A stretch of 14,335 bases of DNA from the NCBI GenBank assembly GCA_937922955.1, contig CALAKO010000124.1:1-14335 (forward strand), written 5' to 3'. Position numbers and translations under genes: made by a program. A model generated the notes under the pieces. That model was not told the DNA's origin, ran no database searches, and worked only from the letters and a program-made list of their open reading frames with translations. This document shows positions 13,547-14,335 of the stretch, piece after piece. The DNA comes from an uncultured Peptococcaceae bacterium (GTDB lineage Bacteria; Bacillota; Peptococcia; Peptococcales; Peptococcaceae). Each line of letters begins with the position of its first letter. The first letter of the stretch is position 1.

Positions 13547-14335
13547 TAATGATCGCCTCGTTTCAGCTGTTTTTCGCTTGGGTTGGTTTTGCGTCGCGGT
13601 GCACCCTTTGCTTTGGCGTTTCTGCGGCGGTTCTTTTGTTTTGGTTTGTGCGGCGTACTCTGAGCGGCGCGTTTTTTGGCCGGCTTTTCTGGGGCCGGAC
13701 CGGCGACAAGGGCGCCACCAGCAAAATGCACTTCGGTGAAGGTGATGCCGAGGTCACGCTGATAAATGCGCAGCACCGCTTCTTCGTTATCGGCGATGAA
13801 GGAGAGGGCGGCGCCATCGGCATTGCCGCGGCCGGTGCGGCCAGCGCGGTGCACATAGGTAAGCGGGTCGTGTGGGAAATCGAGATTGATGACCTGGTCG
13901 ATGTCGGCTATGTCAAGACCACGCGCCGAAAGGTCACTGGAAATAAGGATGCCATCAAAGCCTTGACGAAATTCTTCTAGGGCTTTTTGGCGTTCAAGCT
14001 TCTTCATGTCGGCAGAAAGGGTGCCAGCTTCGATGTGATGATAGGCTAGGCGGTCCTGAAGATGAGCGATCTCGTCTTCGCCATTGAGGAAAATGAGAGT
14101 TTTGCCGTCCATGGCCGCCAGAGCGTGGCGCAAATTGTCAAACTTTTTGCGGGCTTCGCAGCGCAGGAAGAAATGACCAATGTTTGGGTTTAAAGCGGCT
14201 TCGCTGTCGGCGACGAGAAACTCTGCATCGGTGATGTGTTCCGCCAGCCAGTTTCGCGCGTCGGCGTCGATGGAGGCGGAGCAGGCAATGGTCTGGGTCG
14301 TCTTGCGCAGAGCTTTTTGGATGGCAGCGATGGAG
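13546..14335 (-). CDS. DEAD-box RNA helicase, C-terminal part (runs off window)
   Basis: The frame stays open from the window edge at 14335 to the TAA at 13546-13548, giving 262 codons; the N-terminal part with Walker A and DEAD lies outside. Reading in, ACSASID near the edge is motif III (usually SAT). TLIFLNG is motif IV, SSDLSARGLDI motif V, and HRAGRTGRG motif VI, so the second RecA-like domain is complete. After it comes a tail of about 50 residues rich in Lys, Arg and Pro (from AGPAPEKPAKK to the end), typical of RNA-binding extensions in helicases of the CshA/RhlE/DeaD type. It probably acts in ribosome assembly or RNA turnover. It overlaps the Nudix start by one base and is the upstream gene of that pair. 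The true start is not in the window. Confidence 0.92.
   Translation of the reverse strand, partial: SIAAIQKALRKTTQTIACSASIDADARNWLAEHITDAEFLVADSEAALNPNIGHFFLRCEARKKFDNLRHALAAMDGKTLIFLNGEDEIAHLQDRLAYHHIEAGTLSADMKKLERQKALEEFRQGFDGILISSDLSARGLDIADIDQVINLDFPHDPLTYVHRAGRTGRGNADGAALSFIADNEEAVLRIYQRDLGITFTEVHFAGGALVAGPAPEKPAKKRAAQSTPHKPKQKNRRRNAKAKGAPRRKTNPSEKQLKRGDH

Noticed and set aside
1..14335. CRISPR array, tRNA, rRNA or insertion sequence
   Set aside because: No regularly spaced repeats of 25-40 bases, no cloverleaf-like sequence with a CCA end, no transposase motifs and no terminal inverted repeats were seen.

Overview
The window reads as chromosomal DNA of a Bacillota-type bacterium. Nearly every gene has a strong AGGAGG-like ribosome binding site 7-9 bases before its ATG, sigma-A-like TATAAT boxes are easy to find, and a LanFEG/BcrA-type peptide-resistance module with its own two-component system is typical of that phylum. 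I cannot name a genus; gut Clostridia or Negativicutes would fit. The left half (to about 7.2 kb) is visibly AT-richer than the right half, and one small gene (DUF1048) is an AT-rich island inside the GC-rich part.

Layout. (1) 10-4821: a LysR-type regulator is divergent from a 681-residue alkaline-phosphatase-superfamily hydrolase, which is followed by an SLC13/DASS-like anion transporter with its own promoter. This looks like an inducible uptake-and-hydrolysis locus for an unidentified anionic ester or phosphonate. (2) 4911-7143: a tight three-gene unit of a small CxxC/CxxC protein, an ABC ATPase of the ModF/YlmA kind with no membrane partner in view, and a 321-residue protein I do not recognise. 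It ends in a terminator that overlaps the last stop codon. A second, bidirectional terminator separates it from the convergent genes to the right. (3) 7271-11738: an OmpR-family response regulator and its histidine kinase (minus strand, ATGA overlap) diverge from an ABC exporter made of one ATPase and two lantibiotic-immunity-type permeases. The 174-bp region between them carries helically phased GTAAGG direct repeats, the likely regulator target. (4) 11791-12978: a DUF1048 protein (minus) with an exact in-frame 18-bp tandem duplication, then an NADPH-dependent FMN-reductase-like flavoprotein (plus) behind an extended -10 promoter. (5) 13028-14335: a Nudix hydrolase and the C-terminal part of a DEAD-box RNA helicase (minus), coupled by TAATG.

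Convergent gene pairs are separated by compact bidirectional hairpin terminators. I found no tRNA, rRNA, insertion sequence or CRISPR array. The most interesting parts are the orphan ABC-ATPase trio, the phased operator array of the peptide-resistance module, and the uncharacterised hydrolase/transporter pair with a repeated promoter element.
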